This document shows positions 44,095 through 52,282 of a stretch of DNA of 55,163 bases, one piece after another. The notes under the pieces were generated by a model, which searched no databases, was not told where the DNA came from, and was given only the letters and a program-made list of their open reading frames with translations. The position numbers were made by a program, and so were the translations under genes. Positions within the stretch are counted from its first letter, which is position 1. Each line of letters opens with the position of its first letter. This DNA comes from an uncultured Alphaproteobacteria bacterium (GTDB taxonomy: Bacteria > Pseudomonadota > Alphaproteobacteria > Rhizobiales > Aestuariivirgaceae), in NCBI GenBank assembly GCA_937872985.1, contig CALMUW010000097.1, forward strand, positions 1 to 55,163, written 5' to 3'.

Positions 44095-44429
44095 GAGGCG
44101 CTTCCTTCCGAAATCGCCAGCACGTCGTCAAGGCCGGGGGCGGCGCTGTCATCCATGGCGGCAACGGTATCGGTGGTGGTCATATAGGGATCGGCAAAAC
44201 CGGCGGCGCCGAGATAGATGCCGCAGGCCAGCGAGGCCGCCAGCGGCAGGGCCGACAGCCAGGGCACCAGGCGGCGCTGGCGCGGTTTGAAGGTCACGAC
44301 AGTCTCCCCCGCCTCGGCCCGGGCGAGGCGCGCCATGAGCCGGGCTTCCGCCCCCTCGGGCACGGCGGGCACAGTGGCCAGGGCCAGAAGCCGGTCCAGC
44401 TCGGTATCGCTCATCACGTCGCGCGTCAT
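44091..44429 (-). CDS. Small single-pass membrane protein, probable anti-sigma factor
   Basis: A 112-residue protein. An N-terminal cytoplasmic part (LDRLLALATVPAVPEGAEARLMARLARAE) is followed by a basic stretch (FKPRQRRLVPW) and one membrane helix (LSALPLAASLACGIYLGAAGF, about 57-78), with a short acidic periplasmic tail. This topology, the position directly after the ECF sigma gene (1 bp between stop and start) and the 4-bp overlap with the sensor gene argue for a CnrY-like anti-sigma role. No ZAS/CHCC zinc motif is present. The function is inferred from context, not from a family I can name. Confidence 0.75.
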   Translation of the reverse strand: MTRDVMSDTELDRLLALATVPAVPEGAEARLMARLARAEAGETVVTFKPRQRRLVPWLSALPLAASLACGIYLGAAGFADPYMTTTDTVAAMDDSAAPGLDDVLAISEGSAS

Positions 44430-44430
44430 G

Positions 44431-45039
44431 TCATTCCCTCCCGTCGGCCAAGGCCGCCAGCAATTCCTCTTTCCGGTCCACCAGCGCTTCCTTCAAGCCG
44501 CGGCGCGCCCGCGCCAGCAGCGATTCCAGCGCCTCGACGCTGACCGCCATGGTGGCGGCGGCGTCGATGTTGGACATGCCGTTCATATGGACGAGCGACA
44601 GCGCCATTTTCTGTCGCTCCGGCCGGGCGGCAATGGCGCGGTCAACCGCCGCACGGGCCTCGGCCCCGGCCATGAGCCCCTCCGCGGTCGGGCTGGCATC
44701 GGCCACCTCGGCCGCTTCATCCAGCGGATTCATGGGCTTGCGCCGGGCCCGGTCGGTCACCAGATTGCTCCCCACCCGGCACAGCCAGCCGCGCAGGGCC
44801 CCGGCGTCGCGCAATTGGGCGGGATCGCTCCACAATTTCAGGAAGGTCGCCTGGGTCACGTCCTCGGCGTCGGCATGGCCGTTCATCAGCCGCCAGACCA
44901 GACCATAGACCACCCGGTAATGGCGCGACACCAACATGGCGAAGGCCTGCTGGTCGCGCTCTGCCGCCCGCGCCAATAACTCCGCGTCGGACGGTTCCGG
45001 CACGGCGGTAGCGGGGGTGGCGGGCGCGGCAATGCCCAT
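44431..45039 (-). CDS. ECF-family RNA polymerase sigma factor
   Basis: A sigma-70-type ECF factor of 202-206 residues. Region 2 reads FAMLVSRHYRVVYGLVWRLM ... DAEDVTQATFLKLW, and region 4 has MSNIDAAATMAVSVEALESLLARARRGL, a helix-turn-helix for the -35 element. The chosen ATG (45039) lies 12 bp after an AAAGGAG; a TTG four codons upstream abuts that Shine-Dalgarno and is less likely. Operon order sigma, anti-sigma, periplasmic sensor matches CnrHYX-type or related systems. glnE ends 38-50 bp upstream, so read-through from glnE is possible. I found no convincing GGAAC/CGT auto-promoter in that short gap. Confidence 0.9.
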   Translation of the reverse strand: MGIAAPATPATAVPEPSDAELLARAAERDQQAFAMLVSRHYRVVYGLVWRLMNGHADAEDVTQATFLKLWSDPAQLRDAGALRGWLCRVGSNLVTDRARRKPMNPLDEAAEVADASPTAEGLMAGAEARAAVDRAIAARPERQKMALSLVHMNGMSNIDAAATMAVSVEALESLLARARRGLKEALVDRKEELLAALADGRE

Positions 45040-45089
45040 GGTCAGGTGCAACTCCTTTCGCCCATCTCAGGTCAGACGGATCGGGCGGT

Positions 45090-47996
45090 TCATTCCGTCG
45101 CCACCGGGCCGATGAGCCGGTCAAAAATCCCGGCCACGGCGGCCTGCATGTCACGCAGCAGGGATTCGGTGGCGGCGAGGTCCGGCATGGCGGCGGCGCG
45201 GGCCGCTGCCTGCTTCAGGCCAAGGGGGGCGCTGGCCGGGTCGAAGGGGCCATCGACGCAGAGCCGCAGCAGTTGCGTCATGCGGTGATAGAGGTCGCAG
45301 GCGGCAATCAGGCTCTCGGCATCGGCGGGCGCAAGAAGCCCGTGGTCGCGGAGCTTCAGGAGCGCGCCATGGGTATTGTGATCGAGAATGCCCGGATGGT
45401 CGGCGGCATGGATCACCTGCAGGGTCTGGGCGATGAATTCCACTTCCACCAGTCCGCCGCGCACCCGCTTGATGTCCCAGAGCGAGGTGGCCTTGTGCTC
45501 CTTCACCATCAGGCGGCGCATGTCCAGCACATCGGTCCGCGTCTTGGCGGCATCGCGCGGTGCCGCGAGGGCGGCACGAATGGCGGCATCCAGCGCGGGG
45601 CGCAGGGCCTCGTCGCCCGCCACCACGCGGGCGCGGGTCAGGGCCAGCTTCTCCCAGGTCCAGGCCGAGTCTTCATGATAGGAGATGAAACTGGCGAGGC
45701 TGGTGGCCACCGGCCCCTTGCTGCCGGAGGGGCGAAGCCGCATGTCCACCTCATAGAGCGTGCCCTCGCCCGTGGGGCTGGTGATGGCGGTGATGAGGCG
45801 CTGGGTGAGGCGGGTGAAATAGGGGGCGATGGCCAGGGGCTTGGTGCCATCGGATGACTCCGCGCCGGCATCCGCGGCGTAGACCAGAATGAGATCGAGA
45901 TCGGAACCCGCCGTCATCTCGCGTCCGCCCAGCTTGCCCATGGCGATGACGGCGCTGGCCCCGCCTTCCACCGCGCCGTGGCGCGCCGCCACCTCGGCCT
46001 GCGCGCCCTGATGCAGGCGCTGCACCAGCAGTTCGGCCAGTTGCGAGAAGCCGTGGCCCGCCTCCTCTGCGCTCACCGTCTCCGACAGAACGCGCACGCC
46101 AACGCGGAACATCTGTTCGCGGCCCAGAATGCGGGCCCGGTCGGCCAGTTCATCGAGGCTGATGTCGGCGGGCATCATGGCGTCGATCTGCCCCGCCACC
46201 TCGGCGCGCCTGGGCAGGGGGCCGAAGAAGGCGGGATCAAGCACGGCTTCGAGAATGCGGGGCTGGCGGCTCAATTGTTCGGCAAGCCGCGGCGCCATGC
46301 CGAGGATGTTGGCGATCAGGTCGAGCAGGTTGGGATTGGCCTTCAGCATGGAGAAAAGCTGCACCCCGGTGGGCAGGCCGGCGATGAAGCGGTCGAAGGC
46401 CAGAAAGGCCTGATCGGCCTCGCCGGCGCGGGCCAGCGCGGTCAACAGCGCGGGCATGAGTTCGGTCAGGCGTTCACGGGACTTGGCCGAGCGCGTGGCG
46501 GCATAGCGGCTGAAGTGCCAGCCGCGAATGGTGGCGGAAATCTCGCTCACTTCCCTGAAGCCCATGCGGCGCAGCGTTTCCAGCGTGCCGGGGTCGTCCT
46601 CGCCGCCGGTGAACACCAGATCGCCCGCCGTGGTGCCGAGATCGCCCGCATCCTCGAACAGGCGCGCATAGTGGCGCTGCACCCGTTCCAGCGCGGCGCG
46701 CACGGCAGCGGCGAAACTTTCGGAGCTTTCAAAAGCGCAGAAACGGGCGAGCGCGTCGAAGGCCGGACCAGCTTCCGGCAGGGAGTGAGTCTGCTGGTCG
46801 TCCACCATCTGTACACGATGCTCGATGGTGCGCAGGAAGCGGTAGTCTTCACGCAGCTCGCGCGCCGCGATGGGCGAAATCCATTGTGCCTCGGTCAGCG
46901 CCTCGAGCATGTCGAGGGTGCGGCGGCCACGCAGCTTCGGGTTCTTGCCGCCGGCGATGAGCTGTTGCGTCTGGACGAAAAACTCGATCTCGCGGATGCC
47001 GCCCCGGCCCAGTTTCAGGTTGTGGCCTTCCACCGCGATCTCGCCATGGCCCTTCACCGCATGAATCTGGCGCTTCAGCGACTGGACATCGGCAATGGCG
47101 GCGAAGTCGAGATATTTGCGCCAGACATAGGAACGCAGCCGGTCGAGGAATTCCTGCCCCAAGGCCAGATCCCCGGCGCAGGGCCGCGCCTTGATCATGG
47201 CGGCGCGTTCCCAGTTCTGGCCCATGTTCTCGTAATAGATGGCGGCGGCTTCGAACGAGATGGCCACCTGCGTGGCGCGCGGATCGGGCCTGAGGCGCAG
47301 GTCGACGCGGAAGGCATAGCCATCGGCGGTGACCTCCTGCAGCAGGCGCACCAGGTTTTTGGTCAGCTTCACATAGAAGGCCCCCGGCTCCACCCCATCG
47401 GCCAGCGCGGGCGGCGGATCAAACAGAACGATGAGATCGATGTCGGAGGAATAGTTGAGTTCAAAGGCGCCATGCTTGCCCATGGCCAGGGCGACATAGC
47501 CGCAGGCCGTGGCGGGCTGGTCCGGGTCGGCCAGGGTGAAGCGCCCGGCGCGGGCGGCCTGCCGCAGCAGGAAGGCAATGGCCGCCGCCACCGTGGCATC
47601 GGCAAAGCGGGTGAGCGCGCCGGTCACGGCGTCAAGTTCCCAGGCGCCGCCGACATCGGCCAGCGCGATGATGAGAGCCGCCCTGGCCTTGGCATGGCGC
47701 AGGGCCGCCATGAAGGCATCTTCAACCTCCAGCCGCGCGGCCGCCGCAACCGCCGCGCACAGGTCCGCCACCTCGTCCTCTGGCGCGCGCGACAGGGCCG
47801 CCACGGCGAAATCGAGATTGTGCAGCAGCAGCCCGCGCAGATAGGGCGACCCCGCCACCACGGACTCGATCAAGGGCCGGGCGGGATAAAGCCCCGCGCC
47901 CGCCGCCCCGGCATCGGCCCAGAAATGGGCCACCATCTGGGCGTCCAGGGCGGGCGGATAGGTCGGTTGAATGCGGGCGAGCAGCGGGCCGGTCAT
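45090..47996 (-). CDS. glnE: Bifunctional glutamine synthetase adenylyltransferase/adenylyl-removing enzyme
   Basis: A 968-residue bifunctional enzyme that adds or removes AMP on glutamine synthetase according to PII and glutamine, controlling nitrogen assimilation in the cytosol. The N-terminal adenylyl-removing nucleotidyltransferase core has NYSSDIDLIVLFD (about residue 180), followed by LGRGGIREIEFFVQTQQLI. The C-terminal adenylyltransferase core has EMTAGSDLDLILVY (about residue 700) and RGGLVEVEFIAQTLQ. Both aspartate pairs are intact. It lies between the two-component kinase gene (9 bp upstream) and the ECF sigma operon. Confidence 0.97.
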   Translation of the reverse strand: MTGPLLARIQPTYPPALDAQMVAHFWADAGAAGAGLYPARPLIESVVAGSPYLRGLLLHNLDFAVAALSRAPEDEVADLCAAVAAAARLEVEDAFMAALRHAKARAALIIALADVGGAWELDAVTGALTRFADATVAAAIAFLLRQAARAGRFTLADPDQPATACGYVALAMGKHGAFELNYSSDIDLIVLFDPPPALADGVEPGAFYVKLTKNLVRLLQEVTADGYAFRVDLRLRPDPRATQVAISFEAAAIYYENMGQNWERAAMIKARPCAGDLALGQEFLDRLRSYVWRKYLDFAAIADVQSLKRQIHAVKGHGEIAVEGHNLKLGRGGIREIEFFVQTQQLIAGGKNPKLRGRRTLDMLEALTEAQWISPIAARELREDYRFLRTIEHRVQMVDDQQTHSLPEAGPAFDALARFCAFESSESFAAAVRAALERVQRHYARLFEDAGDLGTTAGDLVFTGGEDDPGTLETLRRMGFREVSEISATIRGWHFSRYAATRSAKSRERLTELMPALLTALARAGEADQAFLAFDRFIAGLPTGVQLFSMLKANPNLLDLIANILGMAPRLAEQLSRQPRILEAVLDPAFFGPLPRRAEVAGQIDAMMPADISLDELADRARILGREQMFRVGVRVLSETVSAEEAGHGFSQLAELLVQRLHQGAQAEVAARHGAVEGGASAVIAMGKLGGREMTAGSDLDLILVYAADAGAESSDGTKPLAIAPYFTRLTQRLITAITSPTGEGTLYEVDMRLRPSGSKGPVATSLASFISYHEDSAWTWEKLALTRARVVAGDEALRPALDAAIRAALAAPRDAAKTRTDVLDMRRLMVKEHKATSLWDIKRVRGGLVEVEFIAQTLQVIHAADHPGILDHNTHGALLKLRDHGLLAPADAESLIAACDLYHRMTQLLRLCVDGPFDPASAPLGLKQAAARAAAMPDLAATESLLRDMQAAVAGIFDRLIGPVATE

Positions 47997-48005
47997 GCCC
48001 GCTTT

Positions 48006-49394
48006 CTATGCGGTTTTTGCCAGCAAGGGCAGTAGGAGTTTTGCCTTAAGGCCGGGGTTATTGTCGTCCAGCCGCAATTCGCCGCCATGCAGCTTGACCA
48101 CGCTGGCCACCAGCGCCAGCCCCAGGCCATTGCCGGGCTTGGAGCGGCTGTCGTCCAGCCGGACGAAGCGTTCGACCACGCGCTCGCGATTCTCCGGGGC
48201 AATGCCGGGACCGTGGTCGGCCACGATGAGAACCACGCGGTTTCCCTCAACCGCTCCGGTCAGGGCCACGGCCACCGCGCCATCGGCGCCTACGCCATAT
48301 TTCAGGGCATTGTCGATGAGATTGCCCAGCGCCTGAGCCAGCAATTGCCGGTCGGCCTTGACCCACAGGCCTTGCGGCGCGGCAAAGGTCAGCGTCCCGC
48401 CCTGTTCCTCGACCATGGGTTCATAGAGTTCGGCGATGTCGGCCATGACATCATGGGCATCGAGATCGTGCAGGCCCTCGCGCGACTGGCCCGCCTCGGC
48501 CCGCGCGATGGAGAGCAGCGCGTTGAAGGTCTGCAACAATCGGTCCGACTCCTCCAGCGTCAATGTCAGGGCCTCGCGGTAGTCCGCCTTCTTCTCGCTG
48601 CGGAGCGCGTCCTCCACCCGGGCACGCAGCCGGGTCAGCGGGGTTTTCAGATCGTGGGCGATGTTGGAACTCACTTCCTTCATGCCGGCCATGAGGCGCT
48701 CGATCTGGTCGAGCATGTCGTTGAGGGAGCGCGCCAGCCGGTCCAACTCGTCATTGGTGCCGGACACGGGCATGCGGCGCGACAGATCACCGCTCATGAT
48801 GGAATGCGATGTGGCGGCGATGTCGTCGACCCGATTCAGGAAGTTGCGCGAAATGAGGAAGCCGCCGGAGAGACCGAAAATGAGCGCCATTCCCAGGGCC
48901 CAGAACAGGCTGGAGCGGATGAGATCGGCGAACTGCCGCAATTCCTGCACGTCGCGGCCCACCACCAGCGTGTAGCCGCCGGACAATTGCGTGTGATAGG
49001 CGCGGGCCGAATGGCGCTTGCGCGAGGCCCCCTGCCCCACCTCATAGGGAAAATCGATCCAGCCGGACTCGGCCACATCATTCTGCGGAAAGCCGGTGAG
49101 ATTGCCCGCCAGGCGCAACCCATCCTCATCCGAGAGGAGATAGAGGGCGCCATTCTCCTCATCGATGCGGCGCTGGATGACATCGCGCATGCCGACTAGA
49201 CGGCGCACGCGATACTGGTCGGCCAGGCCCTGCACCTCGGCGCGGATCGTCTCGTCCACCTGGCGCTCCATCAGGCCCGCCGTGTTCCAGAAGACATAGG
49301 ACAGGATCAGCGCCATGGAGAAGGCAAAGATCAGGAGATAGAGCGCCGACAGCCGGAAAGTCGAGGTGCGGAGGATTTTGGTGTTAATGAGCAC
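48006..49394 (-). CDS. OmpR-type sensor histidine kinase
   Basis: A 462-residue membrane kinase. Helix 1 (about 15-36) and helix 2 (about 160-182) flank a periplasmic domain of about 120 residues, then a HAMP domain. His247 sits in the H-box SSNIAHDLKTPLTRLRAR. The ATPase domain has NLIDNALKYG, DHGPGI and GNGLGLALV. The start is GTG (49394), 11 bp inside the response-regulator gene, so the two are coupled. The AHDLKTPL box and the gene context (degP beside it) recall envelope- or metal-responsive kinases such as CpxA, CzcS or FeuQ, but the periplasmic domain is not recognisable to me. Confidence 0.9.
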   Translation of the reverse strand: MLINTKILRTSTFRLSALYLLIFAFSMALILSYVFWNTAGLMERQVDETIRAEVQGLADQYRVRRLVGMRDVIQRRIDEENGALYLLSDEDGLRLAGNLTGFPQNDVAESGWIDFPYEVGQGASRKRHSARAYHTQLSGGYTLVVGRDVQELRQFADLIRSSLFWALGMALIFGLSGGFLISRNFLNRVDDIAATSHSIMSGDLSRRMPVSGTNDELDRLARSLNDMLDQIERLMAGMKEVSSNIAHDLKTPLTRLRARVEDALRSEKKADYREALTLTLEESDRLLQTFNALLSIARAEAGQSREGLHDLDAHDVMADIAELYEPMVEEQGGTLTFAAPQGLWVKADRQLLAQALGNLIDNALKYGVGADGAVAVALTGAVEGNRVVLIVADHGPGIAPENRERVVERFVRLDDSRSKPGNGLGLALVASVVKLHGGELRLDDNNPGLKAKLLLPLLAKTA

Positions 49395-50058
49395 GGATCA
49401 TGTAACCCGCGCCGCGCACCGTCTGCAGCAGCGGCTCATCAAAGCCCTTGTCGATCTTGGCGCGCAGGCGCGAGACATGGACATCAATCACGTTGGTCTG
49501 GGGATCGAAGTGATAGTCCCAGACATTTTCAAGCAGCATGGTGCGGGTGACGATGTGGCCGGCATTGCGCACCAGATATTCGAGCAGCTTGAACTCGCGC
49601 GGCTGGAGGAGAATGGGCTTGCCGGCGCGGGTGACGGTGCGGCTCAGCAGGTCGATCTCCAGTTCGGCGGCGCGCAGCCTGGTTTCCTGCCCCTCGCCGA
49701 CCTTGCGCCGCGCCAGACCTTCCACCCGGGCCAGAAGCTCGGCAAAGGCATAGGGCTTGGCGAGATAATCATCGCCGCCGGCGCGCAGGCCCTTCACGCG
49801 CTCGTCCACATCGGACAGGGCCGAGAGGATCAGCACCGGAGTCTCCAGACCCTTGGCGCGGAGCTGCCGGATGATGGAGAGGCCATCGAGCCGGGGCAGC
49901 ATGCGGTCCACGATCAAGGCATCGTGCAATCCCTCCAGCGCCATGGCCAGGCCCTGCTCGCCATCGGCGGCGTGGTCGGCCACATGGCCGCTTTCAGCAA
50001 GACCCTTGAGCAGCCAGGTGGCGGCGTCGCGGTCGTCTTCGATGACAAGAATGCGCAT
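49384..50058 (-). CDS. OmpR/PhoB-family response regulator
   Basis: A 224-residue regulator. The receiver domain has the acidic pocket EDD (7-9), phospho-acceptor Asp51 (VDRMLPRLDG) and Lys101 (LAKPYAF). The C-terminal winged helix contains LQPREFKLLEYLVRNAGHIV and the DVHVSRLRAKID recognition helix. The start MRILVIEDD at 50058 is standard; the 18 extra in-frame upstream codons are not. It precedes its kinase with an 11-bp overlap. The 174-bp gap to degP holds a terminator for degP and, closer to this gene, presumably its own promoter. Confidence 0.94.
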   Translation of the reverse strand: MRILVIEDDRDAATWLLKGLAESGHVADHAADGEQGLAMALEGLHDALIVDRMLPRLDGLSIIRQLRAKGLETPVLILSALSDVDERVKGLRAGGDDYLAKPYAFAELLARVEGLARRKVGEGQETRLRAAELEIDLLSRTVTRAGKPILLQPREFKLLEYLVRNAGHIVTRTMLLENVWDYHFDPQTNVIDVHVSRLRAKIDKGFDEPLLQTVRGAGYMIRAH

Positions 50059-50135
50059 GGGAGTGAATGTGGCGCCCGAAATCTCTGGTCTGGAACTGGC
50101 CATTGGTCGCACAAATCACCTTACAAGAAAAGAGT

Positions 50136-50185
50136 GGCGCGGAAACTGCGTTCGAGGGGCTTGGGGAGGTCGCAGTTTCCGCGCC
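50136..50185 (-). terminator. Long-stem terminator downstream of degP
   Basis: A perfect 15-bp inverted repeat, GGCGCGGAAACTGCG (50136-50150) and CGCAGTTTCCGCGCC (50171-50185), with a 20-base loop. On the minus strand it is followed by a T-rich stretch (positions 50135-50121, ACTCTTTTCTTG). It lies 47 bp beyond the degP stop and separates degP from the response-regulator operon. The large loop is unusual, so a role as regulatory hairpin is also possible. Confidence 0.7.
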
Positions 50186-50232
50186 GGGATCGCGGTGCAG
50201 GGCAAGGGCAACGCGATGAGCTATGGCTATGG

Positions 50233-51708
50233 TCAGCCCTTGTCCTTGGGCAGGGCAACGAAGCGCTGGCCATCGCCGGACTTGACCAGCAGCAGCACGC
50301 GATTGGCGGCGACCTTGGCAATGGCGTCCTTCACGTCCGCCGGATTGTTCACCTGGGTGCCTGCCACCTCGAGGATGACATCGCCGGGCTGCAAGCCGCG
50401 CTGGCTCGCCACCGAGTCCGGGTCAACATCGGTGATGGCCACGCCTGTGCCATCCGGCGCGCTCTGGAGCTTGAGGCCCAGCGCCGCCAAAGCGGAACTC
50501 TCATTCTGAGCCGGTTGGCCGGGTTTGGCGCTGGCGTCCGTCTGGCCGGGCATGGTGCCGATGGCGACATCGAGGGTCATGGGCTTGCCGCCACGCATGA
50601 TCTCCATGGGCACGGTCTTGCCGGGCTGAACCTTGGCCACCTTGCGGGCAAGGTCACGGGCGTCGGCCACCTCCTCGCCGTTCAGCTTCAGGATGGTGTC
50701 GCCGGATTTGAGGCCCGCCTTCATGCCGGGGCTATCCTGGGTCACTTCCGAAATGATGGCGCCCTTGGCCTCCTTCAGGCCGAGACTGTCGGCAATGTCT
50801 TGCGTGACCGGCTGGATCTGCACCCCAAGCCAGCCGCGCGTCACCGCGCCATTGGCCTTCAGCGAGTCGACCACGTCCCTGGTGATATTGGCGGGAATGG
50901 CAAAACCGATGCCCACCGAGCCGCCGGAGGGCGAATAGATGGCCGTGTTCACGCCAATGACCTGGCCCGCGAGATTGAAGGCCGGGCCGCCGGAATTGCC
51001 CTTGTTGATGGAGGCATCGATCTGGAGGAAATCGTCATAGGGGCCGGAGCCGATGTCGCGGCCACGGGCCGAGACGATGCCGGTGGTGACCGTGCCGCCG
51101 AGACCGAAGGGATTGCCCACGGCCATGACCCAGTCACCGACGCGGGCCGGGGTGTCGGCGAATTGTACGAAGGGGAAGGCCTTGTCGGCCTTGACCTTGA
51201 TGAGGGCAAGGTCGGTCTTGGGATCGGTGCCGATGACGGTGGCCTTGTATTCATCGCCATTCTGGGTGCGGACCATGACCTCGTTGGCGTCCTTCACCAC
51301 ATGGTTGTTGGTGACGACATAGCCATCCGCCGAAATGAAGAAGCCGGACCCGGTGCCGGCGCTGGGGCCACGCTGCGGCCCCTTGCCGCCGGGCATGCCC
51401 TTGAAGCCGGGGAACTGGTCGAAGAAGTCGCGCAGTTCCGGCGGGACATTGCGCATGGAGGGACCGGCGGCACCGTCCTCAGCGGACGCGTTGGCGAACT
51501 TCACATCGACGCTGACCACGGCGGGCATGACGCGATCAACGAGATCGGCAAAGCCGGCGGAGGGATCGATGGCCTGGGCCGCTTCGGCATGGGCCATGGG
51601 CGCGGGCGGCAGCAGCGTCATGCTGCCGGTCAGCACGGTCGCCCCCAGAAGACCGGCGGCGAGCAGGCCAAGGACAGTCTTGCGCGGGGTGGCGGGGGAT
51701 TTGGACAT
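50233..51708 (-). CDS. Do/DegP-family periplasmic serine protease
   Basis: A 491-residue HtrA protease-chaperone. It has a signal peptide (residues 1-42, ending near MAHAEA), a trypsin-like domain with the catalytic triad His136 (NNHVV), Asp166 (TDLALI) and Ser239 (GNSGGPAF), and two PDZ domains (about 275-365 and 395-490). It degrades or holds misfolded envelope proteins. GGAG 6 bp before the ATG at 51708 favours that start over the ATG four codons upstream. It may equally be called DegQ or MucD; the families cannot be separated here. Its position between the ccm genes and a two-component system suggests stress control by that system (inference). Confidence 0.95.
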   Translation of the reverse strand: MSKSPATPRKTVLGLLAAGLLGATVLTGSMTLLPPAPMAHAEAAQAIDPSAGFADLVDRVMPAVVSVDVKFANASAEDGAAGPSMRNVPPELRDFFDQFPGFKGMPGGKGPQRGPSAGTGSGFFISADGYVVTNNHVVKDANEVMVRTQNGDEYKATVIGTDPKTDLALIKVKADKAFPFVQFADTPARVGDWVMAVGNPFGLGGTVTTGIVSARGRDIGSGPYDDFLQIDASINKGNSGGPAFNLAGQVIGVNTAIYSPSGGSVGIGFAIPANITRDVVDSLKANGAVTRGWLGVQIQPVTQDIADSLGLKEAKGAIISEVTQDSPGMKAGLKSGDTILKLNGEEVADARDLARKVAKVQPGKTVPMEIMRGGKPMTLDVAIGTMPGQTDASAKPGQPAQNESSALAALGLKLQSAPDGTGVAITDVDPDSVASQRGLQPGDVILEVAGTQVNNPADVKDAIAKVAANRVLLLVKSGDGQRFVALPKDKG

Positions 51709-51820
51709 GGGCAACTCCATCAGACAGCAGGGGATGATGGAGACATAGGTGATGCCACCTTACGGCACCATGTCAGAGCGATGAAATAACCGTATGACTT
51801 GCGGCAAAAGGGTGGCGATT

Positions 51821-52279
51821 TCAGGACCCGATCAAGTCCTTGAGTTTCGCCTGCTCTTCCGGGGTCAGGGCTTCCTCGGCCACGGCCCTGTCGCGGCGCG
51901 AGCGCCAGGCGGCGGCCCCCGCCAGCAGCAGCACGGCAAAGGGCGTCACCCAGAGCACCAGGTTGCGGGCGGAGAAGACCGGCTTCAGCAGCACGAACTC
52001 GCCATAGCGCGAGACCAGGTAATCCATGATCTCGCCGTCGCTCTTGCCGGCGCTGATCTGATCGCGAATCAGCACGCGCAGATCCTTGGCAAGGTCGGCA
52101 TTGGATTCGTCGATGGATTCATTCTGGCAGACAAGGCAGCGCAGTTGCGCCGAAAGCCCGCGCGCCCGCGCCTCCAGCCTGGGGTCGGCCAGTTGCTCAT
52201 CGGCGGTGACGGCCAGCACCCGGCGGGCCTGCACCGCCCCAAGAACCGCCAGAGCGGCTGCTTTGATCATCCGGCGCAT
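51821..52279 (-). CDS. ccmH: Cytochrome c-type biogenesis protein CcmH
   Basis: A 152-residue inner-membrane protein with a periplasmic thioredoxin-like reductant role: it keeps apocytochrome c CxxCH cysteines reduced for heme attachment. The active motif LRCLVCQNESI holds Cys48 and Cys51. A membrane helix (about 106-127) and a cytoplasmic tail follow. The N-terminal signal is odd, with a short hydrophobic core (AAALAVLGAVQA) interrupted by RR before VLAV. It begins 3 bp after the ccmF stop and is the last gene of the ccmI-E-F-H block. Confidence 0.95.
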   Translation of the reverse strand: MRRMIKAAALAVLGAVQARRVLAVTADEQLADPRLEARARGLSAQLRCLVCQNESIDESNADLAKDLRVLIRDQISAGKSDGEIMDYLVSRYGEFVLLKPVFSARNLVLWVTPFAVLLLAGAAAWRSRRDRAVAEEALTPEEQAKLKDLIGS

Positions 52280-52282
52280 GGA

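Noticed and set aside
45040..45089. ECF-type auto-promoter (GGAAT...CGTC) before the sigma gene
   Set aside because: The spacing between the two candidate boxes is about 13 bp, too short for an ECF promoter, and the match is weak.
45978..48035. 685-codon open frame opposite glnE
   Set aside because: Antisense shadow of a complete GlnE with both nucleotidyltransferase motifs.
49366..51789. 807-codon open frame running across the response regulator and degP on the opposite strand
   Set aside because: It spans two real genes and their intergenic terminator; composition (Gly/His/Asp) is of the shadow type.
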